This document shows positions 17,082-25,072 of a DNA stretch of 64,000 nucleotides, piece after piece. The notes under the pieces are model-generated. The model was not told the DNA's origin. It saw only the letters and a list, made by a program, of their open reading frames with translations, and ran no database searches. Numbering within the stretch: the first letter of the stretch is position 1; every line of letters starts with the position of its first letter. Made by a program: the position numbers and the translations under genes. This stretch comes from JANNVK01 sp031430435 (GTDB taxonomy: Bacteria > Acidobacteriota > Blastocatellia > Pyrinomonadales > Pyrinomonadaceae), in assembly GCA_031430435.1 (NCBI GenBank), contig JANPBM010000005.1, positions 1-64,000 on the forward strand, read 5' to 3'.

Positions 17082-17851
17082 TGAGCGATATAACTTTGTT
17101 GGATATGATTCTTGAGCCGGGAGGTATCGGGATTCTCTTTCAACCGATTGTCGAAATTATCGACGACAAAAAAACTATTCACAGTTTGGAATGTCTGGCA
17201 CGCGGTCCGGTCGGCACAAATGCCGAGATGCCGAACGTTTTGTTCGATTATGTGCGTCGCAAAAACGAAGAAGTAATCGTTGACCAAACCTGTTTGACAA
17301 CCGCTATAAAAATAATCAAAGACCTTCCGTCAACTTTTGATTACTCGCTTAATCTTCATACCCGAACGCTGAAGGAAATGCCGGATTTTCACAGTTGGTT
17401 TATTGAGCAGATTAAACGCGCAGATATTTCTCCCGGAAGAATAGTTTTGGAATTGACTGCGGTCAATGACGTAAATATTCATTCGGACGAATTGAAGGAA
17501 AATATCGAGAGATTGCGTGATGCCGGAGTTAGAATCGCTTTAGACGATTTCGGAGTCAAACAGTCTAACTTTATGCTGATAATGGATTTGCAGCCTCATC
17601 TGCTGTGGCTTGATCGCCAAATAGTTACGGGTTGCGGCAAAGACCCGAAAAAACTTTTTGTAATCGAAACATTGCAAAATTTTGCGGACAAAATCGGAAC
17701 TTGTTTGATTGCCAAAGGAGTCGAAGAAGAAACTGATTACCAAGCATTGCGTCAAATCGGGGTGAATATAATGCAGGGATTTTTGTTTGCTCCGCCGCTT
17801 GCGGGCGAGATGCTTTTTGAAACTTCATACTTACAGGATTGTTTCGTCTAA
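17081..17851 (+). CDS. Degenerate EAL-domain protein, probably not an active c-di-GMP phosphodiesterase
   Basis: The 256 residues form a lone EAL fold. Several metal and substrate positions persist: Glu37 (in ECL in place of EAL), Asn91, Glu124, Asp155-Asp156 (in ALDDFG) and Gln232 (in MQGFLFAPP). But the usual LKID, whose Lys is catalytic, reads LWLD (176-178), the loop after DDFG lacks the GTGYSS sequence, and AEGVET reads AKGVEE. I infer a c-di-GMP-binding or protein-binding pseudoenzyme. Its position between a receiver gene and gas vesicle genes suggests a signalling role in the buoyancy switch. Confidence 0.82.
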   Translation: MSDITLLDMILEPGGIGILFQPIVEIIDDKKTIHSLECLARGPVGTNAEMPNVLFDYVRRKNEEVIVDQTCLTTAIKIIKDLPSTFDYSLNLHTRTLKEMPDFHSWFIEQIKRADISPGRIVLELTAVNDVNIHSDELKENIERLRDAGVRIALDDFGVKQSNFMLIMDLQPHLLWLDRQIVTGCGKDPKKLFVIETLQNFADKIGTCLIAKGVEEETDYQALRQIGVNIMQGFLFAPPLAGEMLFETSYLQDCFV

Positions 17852-17853
17852 AA

Positions 17854-18414
17854 ATGAATCACCGGACTTTAATTCTCATTCCAATCATTCATACTGCCGA
17901 AGATTTAGGTTCTTTTAATATCAAACCTAAAACCATCGCCCGGCGGATAGAATTTGAACGTAAGCAAAAGTTAATCAAAAAGGTTTGGGACGAAATTGAA
18001 AATAACCTGCTCGACCGGCAAATTTCTTTTGAAAATGCGTTTATTTATCAAGACAGCTTGCCCGTTTGCGGCAGAGAACTTGAAATTGTAAGGGAAGTTG
18101 CCGCGACAGGCAGCCCGAATTATCGGTTAATCTTGAAATTTATTGAACAAGGGGCAGAAATCATCGGAACGGAATCACCCGAACTGCTGAAATCAGAATA
18201 CGAGGTACAATCTGAATTTATGAAAAACCCTAAAAACAAATCACTGATGGACAAATTGCGAAGACTTTTAATCAAACGCGACCGATTTATTGCCGACAGA
18301 ATAAGCGAAACTCTTTTGAGCGATAAACTCGGCATTCTGTTTATCGGAATGATGCACCAAGTTGAGACACAACTTCCGGAAGACATAAAAGTAGTGAAAG
18401 GAAAATTACAATGA
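17854..18414 (+). CDS. Uncharacterised cytoplasmic protein of the gas vesicle cluster
   Basis: I do not recognise a named family. The 186-residue soluble protein starts MNHRTLILIPIIHTAEDLG, has a central block with YQDSLPVCGRELEIVRE and GSPNYRLI...GAEIIGTESPELL, and ends RDRFIADRISETL...GILFIGMMHQV. The alternation of an IIH near the N-terminus, GTE in the middle and a FIGxxH near the C-terminus recalls TraB/ChaN-like folds, but this is only pattern similarity. The Met at 17854 is preferred over 17839, which lies inside the EAL gene. Its last bases overlap the ATG of gvpH (ATGA type), so it is in the same transcript. Confidence 0.75.
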   Translation: MNHRTLILIPIIHTAEDLGSFNIKPKTIARRIEFERKQKLIKKVWDEIENNLLDRQISFENAFIYQDSLPVCGRELEIVREVAATGSPNYRLILKFIEQGAEIIGTESPELLKSEYEVQSEFMKNPKNKSLMDKLRRLLIKRDRFIADRISETLLSDKLGILFIGMMHQVETQLPEDIKVVKGKLQ

Positions 18415-18920
18415 ACAAAAAAACTGAGAGTAACGCGGGCGGACTTTTCGGAGGTTTGGGCGATTTAATCGAAAAATTGACCGAACTTGCCGGAAAAGGT
18501 GAAGATTTGAATAAAACACAAGAATTTTCGACCGATTTTAACGGCAAAGAAATGAAAGGTGTTTATGGTTTTAATGTCCGTTTCGGCATCGGCAACGATA
18601 AAAAATCGGGCATCAAAGTTGAACCTTTCGGCAATATGAAAGCCGATAAAAAGAAAGGTGTGTCAGTTGAAGAAATCCGCGAACCGATGGTTGATGTCAT
18701 CGAAGAAGACGATCATTTTCTGATTTTAGCCGAAATGCCGGGCGTTTCCGCCAAAGATGTCAAAGTAGAAATAAACGATGATATTTTAGAACTTTCAGCC
18801 GAAAGCGGTGAGCGAAAATATCGTAAAGAAATTCTTTTATCCGCCGGTTGCGAAGGCAAAGCCAAAGTAAAATGTAATAACGGAGTAGTGGAAATCAGAT
18901 GCCGGAAAATCTCAAATTAA
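18411..18920 (+). CDS. gvpH: Gas vesicle protein GvpH (Hsp20-like)
   Basis: A 169-residue small heat-shock-type protein. The N-terminal GGLFGGLGDLIEKLTELAGKG is a GvpH hallmark, and residues 78-165 form an alpha-crystallin core (PMVDVIEEDDHFLILAEMPG, then DILELSAESGERKYRKEI). In haloarchaea GvpH interacts with GvpL and other accessory proteins and probably keeps the very hydrophobic shell proteins soluble. The gene overlaps the start of the AAA ATPase gene by 22 bases, implying tight translational coupling and a joint role in shell protein handling. Confidence 0.88.
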   Translation: MNKKTESNAGGLFGGLGDLIEKLTELAGKGEDLNKTQEFSTDFNGKEMKGVYGFNVRFGIGNDKKSGIKVEPFGNMKADKKKGVSVEEIREPMVDVIEEDDHFLILAEMPGVSAKDVKVEINDDILELSAESGERKYRKEILLSAGCEGKAKVKCNNGVVEIRCRKISN

Positions 18921-20995
18921 AAATCTCGGAAGCCTTAACCAAAGATGTCGGGCGAGCGATTGTCCGTTTAGACCCGGCTGACTTGCAAAAAGTCGGAGTA
19001 AATATCGGCGATACGGTTCAAGTTGCAGGCAAACGCACTACTGTTTGCAAGGCAATGCCGATGTATAAAGATTTACGCGGTCAAAACCGAATCCAAATGG
19101 ACGGTGTCACGCGGGAAAATGTCGGCGGAAGTCTCGATGAATTTGTCGGTATCAAAAAACTTAACATTCCGGCGGCGGAAAAAGTAACCTTCACCACACT
19201 TTCAGTCGTTCCCGACGATAAAGATTTAGCCTATATCGGCGGTTTGATTGACGGATTGCCCGTCACCGTCGGCGATAAGGTCAGAGTCAATCTTTTCGGT
19301 TCGCGTTTTGTTGAATTTATAGTTGAAAATGTTTCGCCGAAAGGCTCGGCTCTTATTCAAGCGAACACGGTTTTACAAGTCTCCGAAAGCAAACCGGACG
19401 CAAAAAGTTTAAGCAAAGTTAATTCACTTTCTTACGAAGACATCGGAGGTCTGCGTCCGCAAGTTGCCCGCATCCGCGAAATTATCGAACTTCCGCTGCG
19501 TTATCCCGAAGTTTTTGAACGGCTCGGCATTGACGCACCGAAAGGAGTTTTGCTGCACGGTTCGCCGGGTTGCGGAAAAACGCTGATCGCAAGGGCAATC
19601 GCCTCCGAAACCGATGCCAATTTTTTCACGATTTCGGGACCTGAAATAGTCCACAAACATTACGGCGAATCAGAAGCCAATTTACGCAAGATTTTTGAAG
19701 AAGCGTCAAAAAAATCGCCGAGCATTATTTTTATCGACGAAATTGACGCTATTGCTCCACGCCGCGAAACTACGCAAGGCGAAGTCGAAAAACGGGTCGT
19801 CGCACAACTTTTATCTTTGATGGACGGCTTAAATCGCCGTGCAAATATCGTTGTTTTAGCCGCTACCAATTTGCCGAATAATCTTGATCCGGCTTTGCGA
19901 AGACCGGGTAGATTTGACCGAGAAATTACGATTCCGGTTCCGGACAGAAACGGCAGACGCGAGATTCTGGAGATTCATTCAAACGGAATGCCTTTGGCAC
20001 AAGACGTTGATCCGGATAAACTTGCCGAATTGACACACGGCTTTGTCGGTGCGGATTTAGAAGCTCTCTGCCGTGAATCGGCGATGAATTCACTCCGCAA
20101 AATTTTGCCCGAAATTGATTTTTCGTTGTCCGCCGTTCCTTACGAAAAAATTGCCGGGTTAGAAGTAACGATGGAAAACTTTCTGTCGGCTTTGCACGAA
20201 ATCGAGCCGACCGCAATGCGTGAAGTTTTCGTCGAAGTTCCAAACGTCCGATGGAACGACATCGGCGGCTTGCAGGAAATCAAAGAACAGTTGCAGGAAG
20301 CCGTTATTTATCCGCTTCAACACGCTGATCTATTTGCAAAAGCTAATGTTAAGCCGCCCAAAGGAATTCTGCTTGCCGGTGCTCCGGGTTGCGGAAAAAC
20401 ACTTTTGGCAAAAGCCGCCGCGACTGAAACAAAGGTCAATTTTATCGCCGTTAAAGGTGCGGAATTACTCTCGAAATACGTTGGTGAATCTGAAAGAGCG
20501 ATGCGTGAAATTTTCAAAAAAGCCCGACAAGCGGCTCCTTGCATTATCTTTTTCGACGAAATTGACGCGATTGTTCCGACTCGTTCGGGTGAATCGGGCA
20601 ACAACGTTCCGGAAAGAGTTTTGGCACAATTTTTAGCCGAAATGGACGGCGTTGAAGAATTGAAAGGCGTGCTTGTTTTGGGTGCTACAAATCGACTTGA
20701 CCGACTTGATTCGGCAGTTTTGCGTCCCGGACGTTTTGATGTAGTGATAGAATTGGGCTTGCCAAGTGAGGCTGACCGCATCGAAGTTTTTGAAGTTCAT
20801 TTAAGAAATAAACCGACGGATAAAAATATAGATTTGAAAAAATTAGCCGATGAAACCGAAGGATTTTCGGCGGCGGAAATTTCAGGAGTTTGCCAACGTG
20901 CCGCACTCAACGCAGTCAAACGTGCCATCACAGCCAAATCAGACGAAGTTAAAATTTATTCGGAAGATTTACAAATCGCAATTCAAAATGCTTAA
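18899..20995 (+). CDS. CDC48/VAT-like double AAA+ ATPase
   Basis: A 698-residue p97/CDC48-type unfoldase. An N-terminal double-psi-barrel domain (LKISEALTKDVGRAIVRLD, RENVGG) is followed by two AAA modules: D1 Walker A GSPGCGKT (about 221) and FIDEIDAI; D2 Walker A GAPGCGKT (about 494) and FFDEIDAI, each with a second region of homology ending in RPGRFD. Such archaeal-style ATPases are uncommon in bacteria but recur in gas vesicle clusters, from memory. Pairing with GvpH suggests it refolds or extracts shell proteins, or disassembles vesicles. The C-terminus ends soon after D2 without the long p97 tail. Confidence 0.9.
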   Translation: MPENLKLKISEALTKDVGRAIVRLDPADLQKVGVNIGDTVQVAGKRTTVCKAMPMYKDLRGQNRIQMDGVTRENVGGSLDEFVGIKKLNIPAAEKVTFTTLSVVPDDKDLAYIGGLIDGLPVTVGDKVRVNLFGSRFVEFIVENVSPKGSALIQANTVLQVSESKPDAKSLSKVNSLSYEDIGGLRPQVARIREIIELPLRYPEVFERLGIDAPKGVLLHGSPGCGKTLIARAIASETDANFFTISGPEIVHKHYGESEANLRKIFEEASKKSPSIIFIDEIDAIAPRRETTQGEVEKRVVAQLLSLMDGLNRRANIVVLAATNLPNNLDPALRRPGRFDREITIPVPDRNGRREILEIHSNGMPLAQDVDPDKLAELTHGFVGADLEALCRESAMNSLRKILPEIDFSLSAVPYEKIAGLEVTMENFLSALHEIEPTAMREVFVEVPNVRWNDIGGLQEIKEQLQEAVIYPLQHADLFAKANVKPPKGILLAGAPGCGKTLLAKAAATETKVNFIAVKGAELLSKYVGESERAMREIFKKARQAAPCIIFFDEIDAIVPTRSGESGNNVPERVLAQFLAEMDGVEELKGVLVLGATNRLDRLDSAVLRPGRFDVVIELGLPSEADRIEVFEVHLRNKPTDKNIDLKKLADETEGFSAAEISGVCQRAALNAVKRAITAKSDEVKIYSEDLQIAIQNA

Positions 20996-21004
20996 CTTGT
21001 TGTT

Positions 21005-21781
21005 ATGCCGGATGAAAAAGGAATTTATTTATATTGTTTCGCCGAAAATGCTTCGGAGGCAAGCCTTGCCGAAATTTCCAATGAAGCCTATCTGCTTGAT
21101 TTAGCGGGAATTAAGGCTTTCGTAACTGATGTGAATTTGGATGATTTCGTCGGCGAAAAAGGCGATGAGAATTTGCAAAATCTTGAATGGCTGATGCCGA
21201 AAGTTGTTCTTCACGAACAAATTACCGAAAGTATTTTGCAACGATCCGCTGTTTTTCCGGTCGCGTTCGGCTCGATTTTCAGTTCGTCCGAAAGCCTTAA
21301 AGCAACGATTGAAAAAAATAAAGAAACAATCGTCGAATTTCTACAATTTACCGAAAATACGGACGAAATCGGTTTGAAAGGATTTCTTGACCGTGAAGCC
21401 GCCAAACAAAGACTTTTGCAGTCGGATTTTGCCGCCGAGGTTTCCGAACTTGATAATTTATCCGCAGGCAGAAAGTTTTTCGCCGAGAAAAAACTGATTG
21501 AAAAAGCGGAAAAATCAGTCAATAAAACGCTTGATGAAGTTTGTGGTGAAGTTGCTCAAAAACTTTCGGATTCGGCAAAATCTTCCGTACAAAGAAAAGT
21601 TGTACAATCCGATGACGAAGGCGAACAGGTGATAAATTGGGCGTTTTTGATTGAGCGTGAGAAAGTCTCCGAATTTAACCGATTGGTCGAAGAAATAAAC
21701 ACGGAAGTTTCCGATTTTGGGTTTAAACTCCGTCTTTCCAAGGTTTTACCGCCATATAGTTTTGTGCCGAAATTAATTTGA
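21005..21781 (+). CDS. Gas vesicle protein GvpF/GvpL (copy 1)
   Basis: A 258-residue member of the GvpL/GvpF family, accessory proteins that bind GvpA and are needed for assembly initiation. Family features: N-terminal GIYLYCFAEN strand, HEQITESILQRSAVFPVAFGSIF (the PxxFG motif), a helical central segment, and C-terminal LRLSKVLPPYSFVPKLI, in which PPYSF replaces the usual GPWPPYNF. It lies 9 bp after the AAA gene with little Shine-Dalgarno sequence, so translation may be coupled. One of three GvpF/L copies in the cluster, the most divergent at its C-terminus. Confidence 0.88.
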   Translation: MPDEKGIYLYCFAENASEASLAEISNEAYLLDLAGIKAFVTDVNLDDFVGEKGDENLQNLEWLMPKVVLHEQITESILQRSAVFPVAFGSIFSSSESLKATIEKNKETIVEFLQFTENTDEIGLKGFLDREAAKQRLLQSDFAAEVSELDNLSAGRKFFAEKKLIEKAEKSVNKTLDEVCGEVAQKLSDSAKSSVQRKVVQSDDEGEQVINWAFLIEREKVSEFNRLVEEINTEVSDFGFKLRLSKVLPPYSFVPKLI

Positions 21782-21782
21782 A

Positions 21783-22439
21783 ATGAATAATCAAGCCGAA
21801 AAAATCTTGATTTACGCCGTTTCGCGGGCAAATTGTGTCACCGAAACAGCAAATTTGCCGGACGGAATCGAAACGCAGATCTTTGGCGATCTCGCTGTTT
21901 TTTTTTCACGAATCAACCAAATTTCCCAAGACATCGAAACCCTCAAAAACTATCACGATGTAATTTCTGCATTGCATTCCGCCATTACGATAGTTCCTTT
22001 TCGTTACGGTTCCTGCGTTGAAACTCTGCAAAATCTGCAATTCTGGCTGGAAAATGAAGAGAAACAATATCTTAAACTTTCAGCAAAATTGGACGGATTA
22101 ACGGAAATGAGTTTGCGAATAATTGTTCCGCCGATTGCAGAGGAAGCGTCCGCCAAATCTATATCGGGTAGGGATTATTTGCTCAACAAATCCAAAGCAT
22201 TTCGGCAGAGTGAAAAAGGAGCGGCAATTATCGAATCGCTTAAAACCGAGCTGCAAAAATACATCTGCGAACTTAAACACGAAAAACGCGACGACATTTT
22301 ATCGGTTTACTTTCTAATCAAAAAAAGTGACGTTGAAGATTTCCGCCGAAGTTTTTCGGAAACCGAAAAAACAATCGACTTCAGATGTGTGTTGACGGGC
22401 GGTTGGTGTCCGTTTAATTTCTGTACAAACGATGTCTAG
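21783..22439 (+). CDS. Gas vesicle protein GvpF/GvpL (copy 2)
   Basis: A 218-residue GvpL/GvpF member. Recognisable parts are ILIYAVSRA at the start, YHDVISALHSAITIVPFRYGS (the H and PxxYG motif), and the ending VLTGGWCPFNFC, equivalent to the family's GPWPPYNF. It begins one base after the copy 1 stop. Its stop lies within an upstream activator site, and the transcript ends at the terminator 40 bp on, so it closes block 1 of the supercluster. Confidence 0.88.
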   Translation: MNNQAEKILIYAVSRANCVTETANLPDGIETQIFGDLAVFFSRINQISQDIETLKNYHDVISALHSAITIVPFRYGSCVETLQNLQFWLENEEKQYLKLSAKLDGLTEMSLRIIVPPIAEEASAKSISGRDYLLNKSKAFRQSEKGAAIIESLKTELQKYICELKHEKRDDILSVYFLIKKSDVEDFRRSFSETEKTIDFRCVLTGGWCPFNFCTNDV

Positions 22440-22467
22440 TTTTTAGACTGGCTTCCAAAATATAGAC
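22434..22467. promoter_or_regulatory. Paired upstream activator sites of the gvpA promoter
   Basis: Two half-palindromic sites 19 bp apart: GTCTA-GTTTT-TAGAC (22434-22448, a perfect 5+5 palindrome) and TTCCA-AAATA-TAGAC (22453-22467). The same pair with the same 19-bp register occurs before the second sigma-54 promoter at 29.4 kb. The end of the second site lies 53 bp upstream of the -24 element. Paired Fis-HTH dimer sites are what NtrC-type activators use. That this activator binds here is inference. Confidence 0.7.
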
Positions 22468-22480
22468 GCAAACATCACTA

Positions 22481-22515
22481 AAACTCGGTAAAACCTTGCA
22501 TTTTACCGAGTTTTT
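22481..22515 (+). terminator. Rho-independent terminator closing block 1
   Basis: A perfect stem AACTCGGTAAAA with loop CCTTGCA and TTTTACCGAGTT, followed by further Ts. It separates the regulator/chaperone operon from the gvpA promoter, which starts 5 bp beyond. Because the stem's T-tract and the reverse A-tract are both present it could work in both directions. Confidence 0.9.
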
Positions 22516-22519
22516 ACTG

Positions 22520-22535
22520 TGGCACAATAATCGCA
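22520..22535 (+). promoter_or_regulatory. Sigma-54 (-24/-12) promoter of the gvpA operon
   Basis: TGGCAC-N5-TCGCA matches the consensus TGGCAC-N5-TTGCA at every position but one, with GG and GC at exact spacing. Transcription should begin near 22546, giving a leader of about 90 nt before gvpA, which has a strong AAAGGAG ribosome site. The NtrC-type activator encoded at 15.3 kb and the upstream paired sites support the call. Confidence 0.88.
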
Positions 22536-22638
22536 TACACATTGAAACCAAAGTAATTTGGTCTTAAAAATAATCTTAATACTCTTATCAAAACGAAGAA
22601 TCACTTCGTCAAAATAAAACCAAAAAAGGAGAAAAAAA

Positions 22639-22854
22639 ATGGCTAAAATTCAAAAAGCAACCGATTCGTCAAGTTTGGCAGAGGTGGTTGACCGCATTCT
22701 GGATAAAGGTATCGTCATTGATGCTTTCGTAAAAGTATCGCTTGTCGGTATTGAACTGTTGGCGATTGAAGCTCGGATAGTAATTGCTTCGGTCGAAACC
22801 TACTTGAAATATGCTGAAGCAGTCGGTCTGACGGCGACAGAAATATCCGCTTAG
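22639..22854 (+). CDS. gvpA: Major gas vesicle shell protein GvpA
   Basis: The 71-residue structural protein that forms the ribbed shell wall. It has the universal GvpA core: SSLAEVVDRILDKGIVIDAF, VKVSLVGIELLAIEARIVIASVETYLKYAEAVGL, giving helix-strand-turn-strand-helix. The tail is very short (TATEISA), as in cyanobacterial GvpA. It is the first gene behind the sigma-54 promoter and is followed by a strong hairpin, fitting the need for far more GvpA than accessory protein. Compared with the two other GvpA-family genes in the cluster (28.4 and 29.0 kb) it is the closest to the shell form. Confidence 0.96.
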   Translation: MAKIQKATDSSSLAEVVDRILDKGIVIDAFVKVSLVGIELLAIEARIVIASVETYLKYAEAVGLTATEISA

Positions 22855-22861
22855 GAATAAA

Positions 22862-22906
22862 GAATCTCGTAAAGAGTGTGGTTATTCTGCACTCTTTATA
22901 AGATTC
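22862..22906 (+). terminator. Hairpin directly after gvpA (attenuator or mRNA stabiliser)
   Basis: GAATCT-CG-TAAAGAGTG pairs with CACTCTTTA-TA-AGATTC across an 11-nt loop: 15 paired bases with one 2x2 internal loop. No long T-run follows, so partial read-through into gvpC is expected. Its place after the shell gene suggests it raises the gvpA to accessory-gene mRNA ratio. Confidence 0.75.
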
Positions 22907-22997
22907 AAACATCAATTTGAAAATCCTTGAATTCTAATTTTTAAGGGTTTATTTATTTTTTAATGTCTTACTTATCAAATTCAAACGGAGCAAAACA

Positions 22998-23582
22998 ATG
23001 GGAAATATAGCTCAAGATATGGCTCGTTTAGCAGATGATATTATTCGTCTTAAAGCCGAACGCGTCGAGAAAATTGCTGAAATCGCCGAAAAAACAGTCG
23101 AAATCAGAGTAGAAACAAATTCAATGTTAGACGAATTTACTCAAACAAGAAAAGTTCAAGCAAAATTCGACAAAGCCAATCGGGTTAATTTTGTAACCAA
23201 TTTGGTAGCCGATGTCGGTGAAATGCTGGACGTATTCCAAGAAAATCACCGGGAAACAGCAAAAACCGAAGCAGTTAAACGTAAACAAAATGTCAAAGAT
23301 ATTAAGGAAGAAGTTAATCAACAACTGGACAATTTTGCCGATGAAATGAGTGAAATGCGTAACGCTTGGCAAGGCAGAAAAACCGGTAGAAAAATCGTCC
23401 GTGCCACACCGAATCCGACTGTTAAAGCCGCCGTGCCGCCGGTCAAAGTTGCCGGAATTGCCGCTCCGACAGTTGCAAAAGTAAATGCAGGTGACTTGCT
23501 TTCAGTTTTGGCTGATGAATTCGGGGCGGAAATGAAACAGCGTCCGAATGTTTCTAAAACACTGCGTCGCCGTCGCCGATAA
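22998..23582 (+). CDS. gvpC: GvpC-like gas vesicle stiffening protein with 33-residue repeats
   Basis: A 194-residue helical protein between gvpA and gvpN, the position of gvpC in cyanobacteria. It contains four units of exactly 33 residues starting at 11 (LADD), 44 (LDEF), 77 (LDVF) and 110 (LDNF), with matching hydrophobic positions further on (Ile36/Leu69/Ile102, Val73/Val106, Met43/Met76). The 33-residue period is the signature of cyanobacterial GvpC, whose helices clamp over the GvpA ribs. Residues 137-165 are Ala/Pro/Val-rich, then LADEFGAEM and a basic end (LRRRRR). GGAG lies before the ATG. Sequence identity to known GvpC is too low for me to see, so the call rests on periodicity and position. 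Confidence 0.75.
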   Translation: MGNIAQDMARLADDIIRLKAERVEKIAEIAEKTVEIRVETNSMLDEFTQTRKVQAKFDKANRVNFVTNLVADVGEMLDVFQENHRETAKTEAVKRKQNVKDIKEEVNQQLDNFADEMSEMRNAWQGRKTGRKIVRATPNPTVKAAVPPVKVAGIAAPTVAKVNAGDLLSVLADEFGAEMKQRPNVSKTLRRRRR

Positions 23583-23594
23583 TTTAAGGAAAAA

Positions 23595-24554
23595 ATGACA
23601 ATGCAAGCCTTTGGAGCAAGTTTATCAGAAAAAGTCGTTCCCGAACCGAGCAAGTTTTTCGTTAATACCGAACGAGTACAGGAAATTACCGAACGTGCCT
23701 TGACTTACCTCGAGGTCGGTTATCCGATTCATTTTTCGGGAGTTGCGGGAACAGGGAAAACTACTCTCGCTTTTCACGTCGCCTCGCAACTTGGTCGTCC
23801 GGTCATATTGATTCACGGCGACGATGAATTTAAAGCGTCGGATTTGATTGGTCGCGACGTTGGTTATCGCAAAAGTAAAACAGTTGATAATTTTATCCAT
23901 TCAGTCATTAAAACCCAAGAGGAAATGCGAAGTTTATGGGTGGAAAATTCGCTGACAACCGCTTGCCGCGAAGGTGCAACGCTTATTTACGACGAGTTCA
24001 CACGCTCACGCCCGGAGGCGAACAACGCTTTGTTGGCTATTCTCGAAGAAAAGATTATGACTTTGCCTTCCAGAGCCAAATCCGGACAAGGTTATCAAAT
24101 GGTTCATCCGGATTTTCGCGTAATTTTTACGTCTAATCCTGATGAATATGTCGGCACACACAAAACTCAAGATGCATTGATGGACAGAATGATCACCTTG
24201 AAAGTCGGACATAACGACCGCGAAACCGAGATGTTAATCACGCAAAGCAAAAGTGGCGTTAAAATTGAAGAAGCCGAAAAACTCGTGCTTTTAATTCGAG
24301 CTTTGCGAAAAATGAGCGTCAGCGAGCATCGTCCGACCGTTCGTGCCGCCATCGCTATCGGAAAGGTTGTAGCGCATCGTAATCTGGAAATCAGCAGCGG
24401 TAATCGGTTTTTCAGCCAAATTTGTAAAGATATTTTGAATATGGACGCAGAATCGGTTAAAAAAGGGCAGCCGGAATTTTCAGATGATTTAATTGACAAA
24501 CTGATTGACGAAGTTTGCGGTTTCGATTTATTTTCCGCCTTTAAAGGAGATTGA
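23595..24554 (+). CDS. gvpN: Gas vesicle AAA+ ATPase GvpN
   Basis: A MoxR-type AAA+ ATPase of 319 residues needed for full vesicle growth. Walker A is GVAGTGKT (49-56), Walker B LIYDEFTRS, sensor 1 FTSNPDEYVG, and the lid contains SEHRPTVRAAIAIG. The start FVNTERVQEITERALTYLEVGYPIHFSG is typical GvpN. AAGGA precedes the ATG at 23595; a second Met two codons later is equally possible. It follows gvpC by 12 bp. Confidence 0.95.
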   Translation: MTMQAFGASLSEKVVPEPSKFFVNTERVQEITERALTYLEVGYPIHFSGVAGTGKTTLAFHVASQLGRPVILIHGDDEFKASDLIGRDVGYRKSKTVDNFIHSVIKTQEEMRSLWVENSLTTACREGATLIYDEFTRSRPEANNALLAILEEKIMTLPSRAKSGQGYQMVHPDFRVIFTSNPDEYVGTHKTQDALMDRMITLKVGHNDRETEMLITQSKSGVKIEEAEKLVLLIRALRKMSVSEHRPTVRAAIAIGKVVAHRNLEISSGNRFFSQICKDILNMDAESVKKGQPEFSDDLIDKLIDEVCGFDLFSAFKGD

Positions 24555-24560
24555 TTTTTT

Positions 24561-24752
24561 ATGTTAACCACCCGAAAAAGTTTACGGAATATTAAAACGC
24601 TGACCGATTTGAAAACTAAACCGAAGTCGGACGGGCAAAATCCGATTTTTCAAATGATTCGGTTACGCGACAAGAAAAATGCAATTTTGCAAAAACTTGA
24701 CGTGCTGAATTCACAAGAAAAAGAAATTTTAAGTAAGAAGGCAATGAAATGA
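24561..24752 (+). CDS. Small basic coiled-coil protein of the gas vesicle operon
   Basis: A 63-residue, Lys-rich protein (MLTTRKSLRNIKTL) with a C-terminal helix IRLRDKKNAILQKLDVLNSQEKEIL that has heptad spacing. I do not know a named family. The helix resembles in style the second half of the next gene, so the two may be related. The stop overlaps the ATG of the next gene (ATGA), and it starts 7 bp after gvpN, so it is genuinely part of the operon. Confidence 0.65.
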   Translation: MLTTRKSLRNIKTLTDLKTKPKSDGQNPIFQMIRLRDKKNAILQKLDVLNSQEKEILSKKAMK

Positions 24753-25054
24753 AAGTTCTAAAAACAACTGTGCCGAGAAAGAAAAACGTAACCGTTCCAC
24801 ATCGTTCGTATATGAAAATAAGTTGCTTGGAAATGGAACGAGTCAGGTTGACGGTCGAAAAAAATAAAGCGTTGGCAAGGATAAATTCCATTGCCGCCCG
24901 ACTTAAACAAATTGACACGGAAAAAGAGCGTTTGCTGGCAAATCTTAAAGAAGATGCCGCAAACGTTTTGCCGCTTTCTAAAGATATAGATCAAATGCTT
25001 AATGATTTGCCGATTCAAACAAAGTCTGAAATCGGCTTCAAACTGAAATACTAA
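24749..25054 (+). CDS. GvpV-like gas vesicle accessory protein
   Basis: A 101-residue protein whose core PHRSYMKISCLEMERVRL, followed by a helix ARINSIAARLKQIDTEKERLLANL and the ending GFKLKY, fits what I remember of cyanobacterial GvpV (a PH-x-YL-x-ISCLEME core and an FKIRY-type end). The function of GvpV is poorly known; it is a small accessory factor near gvpF-gvpG. The single Cys in SCLEME is conserved in that pattern. Medium confidence in the name, high in its membership of the cluster. Confidence 0.65.
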   Translation: MKVLKTTVPRKKNVTVPHRSYMKISCLEMERVRLTVEKNKALARINSIAARLKQIDTEKERLLANLKEDAANVLPLSKDIDQMLNDLPIQTKSEIGFKLKY

Positions 25055-25072
25055 AATACTAAGGAGAAGAAA

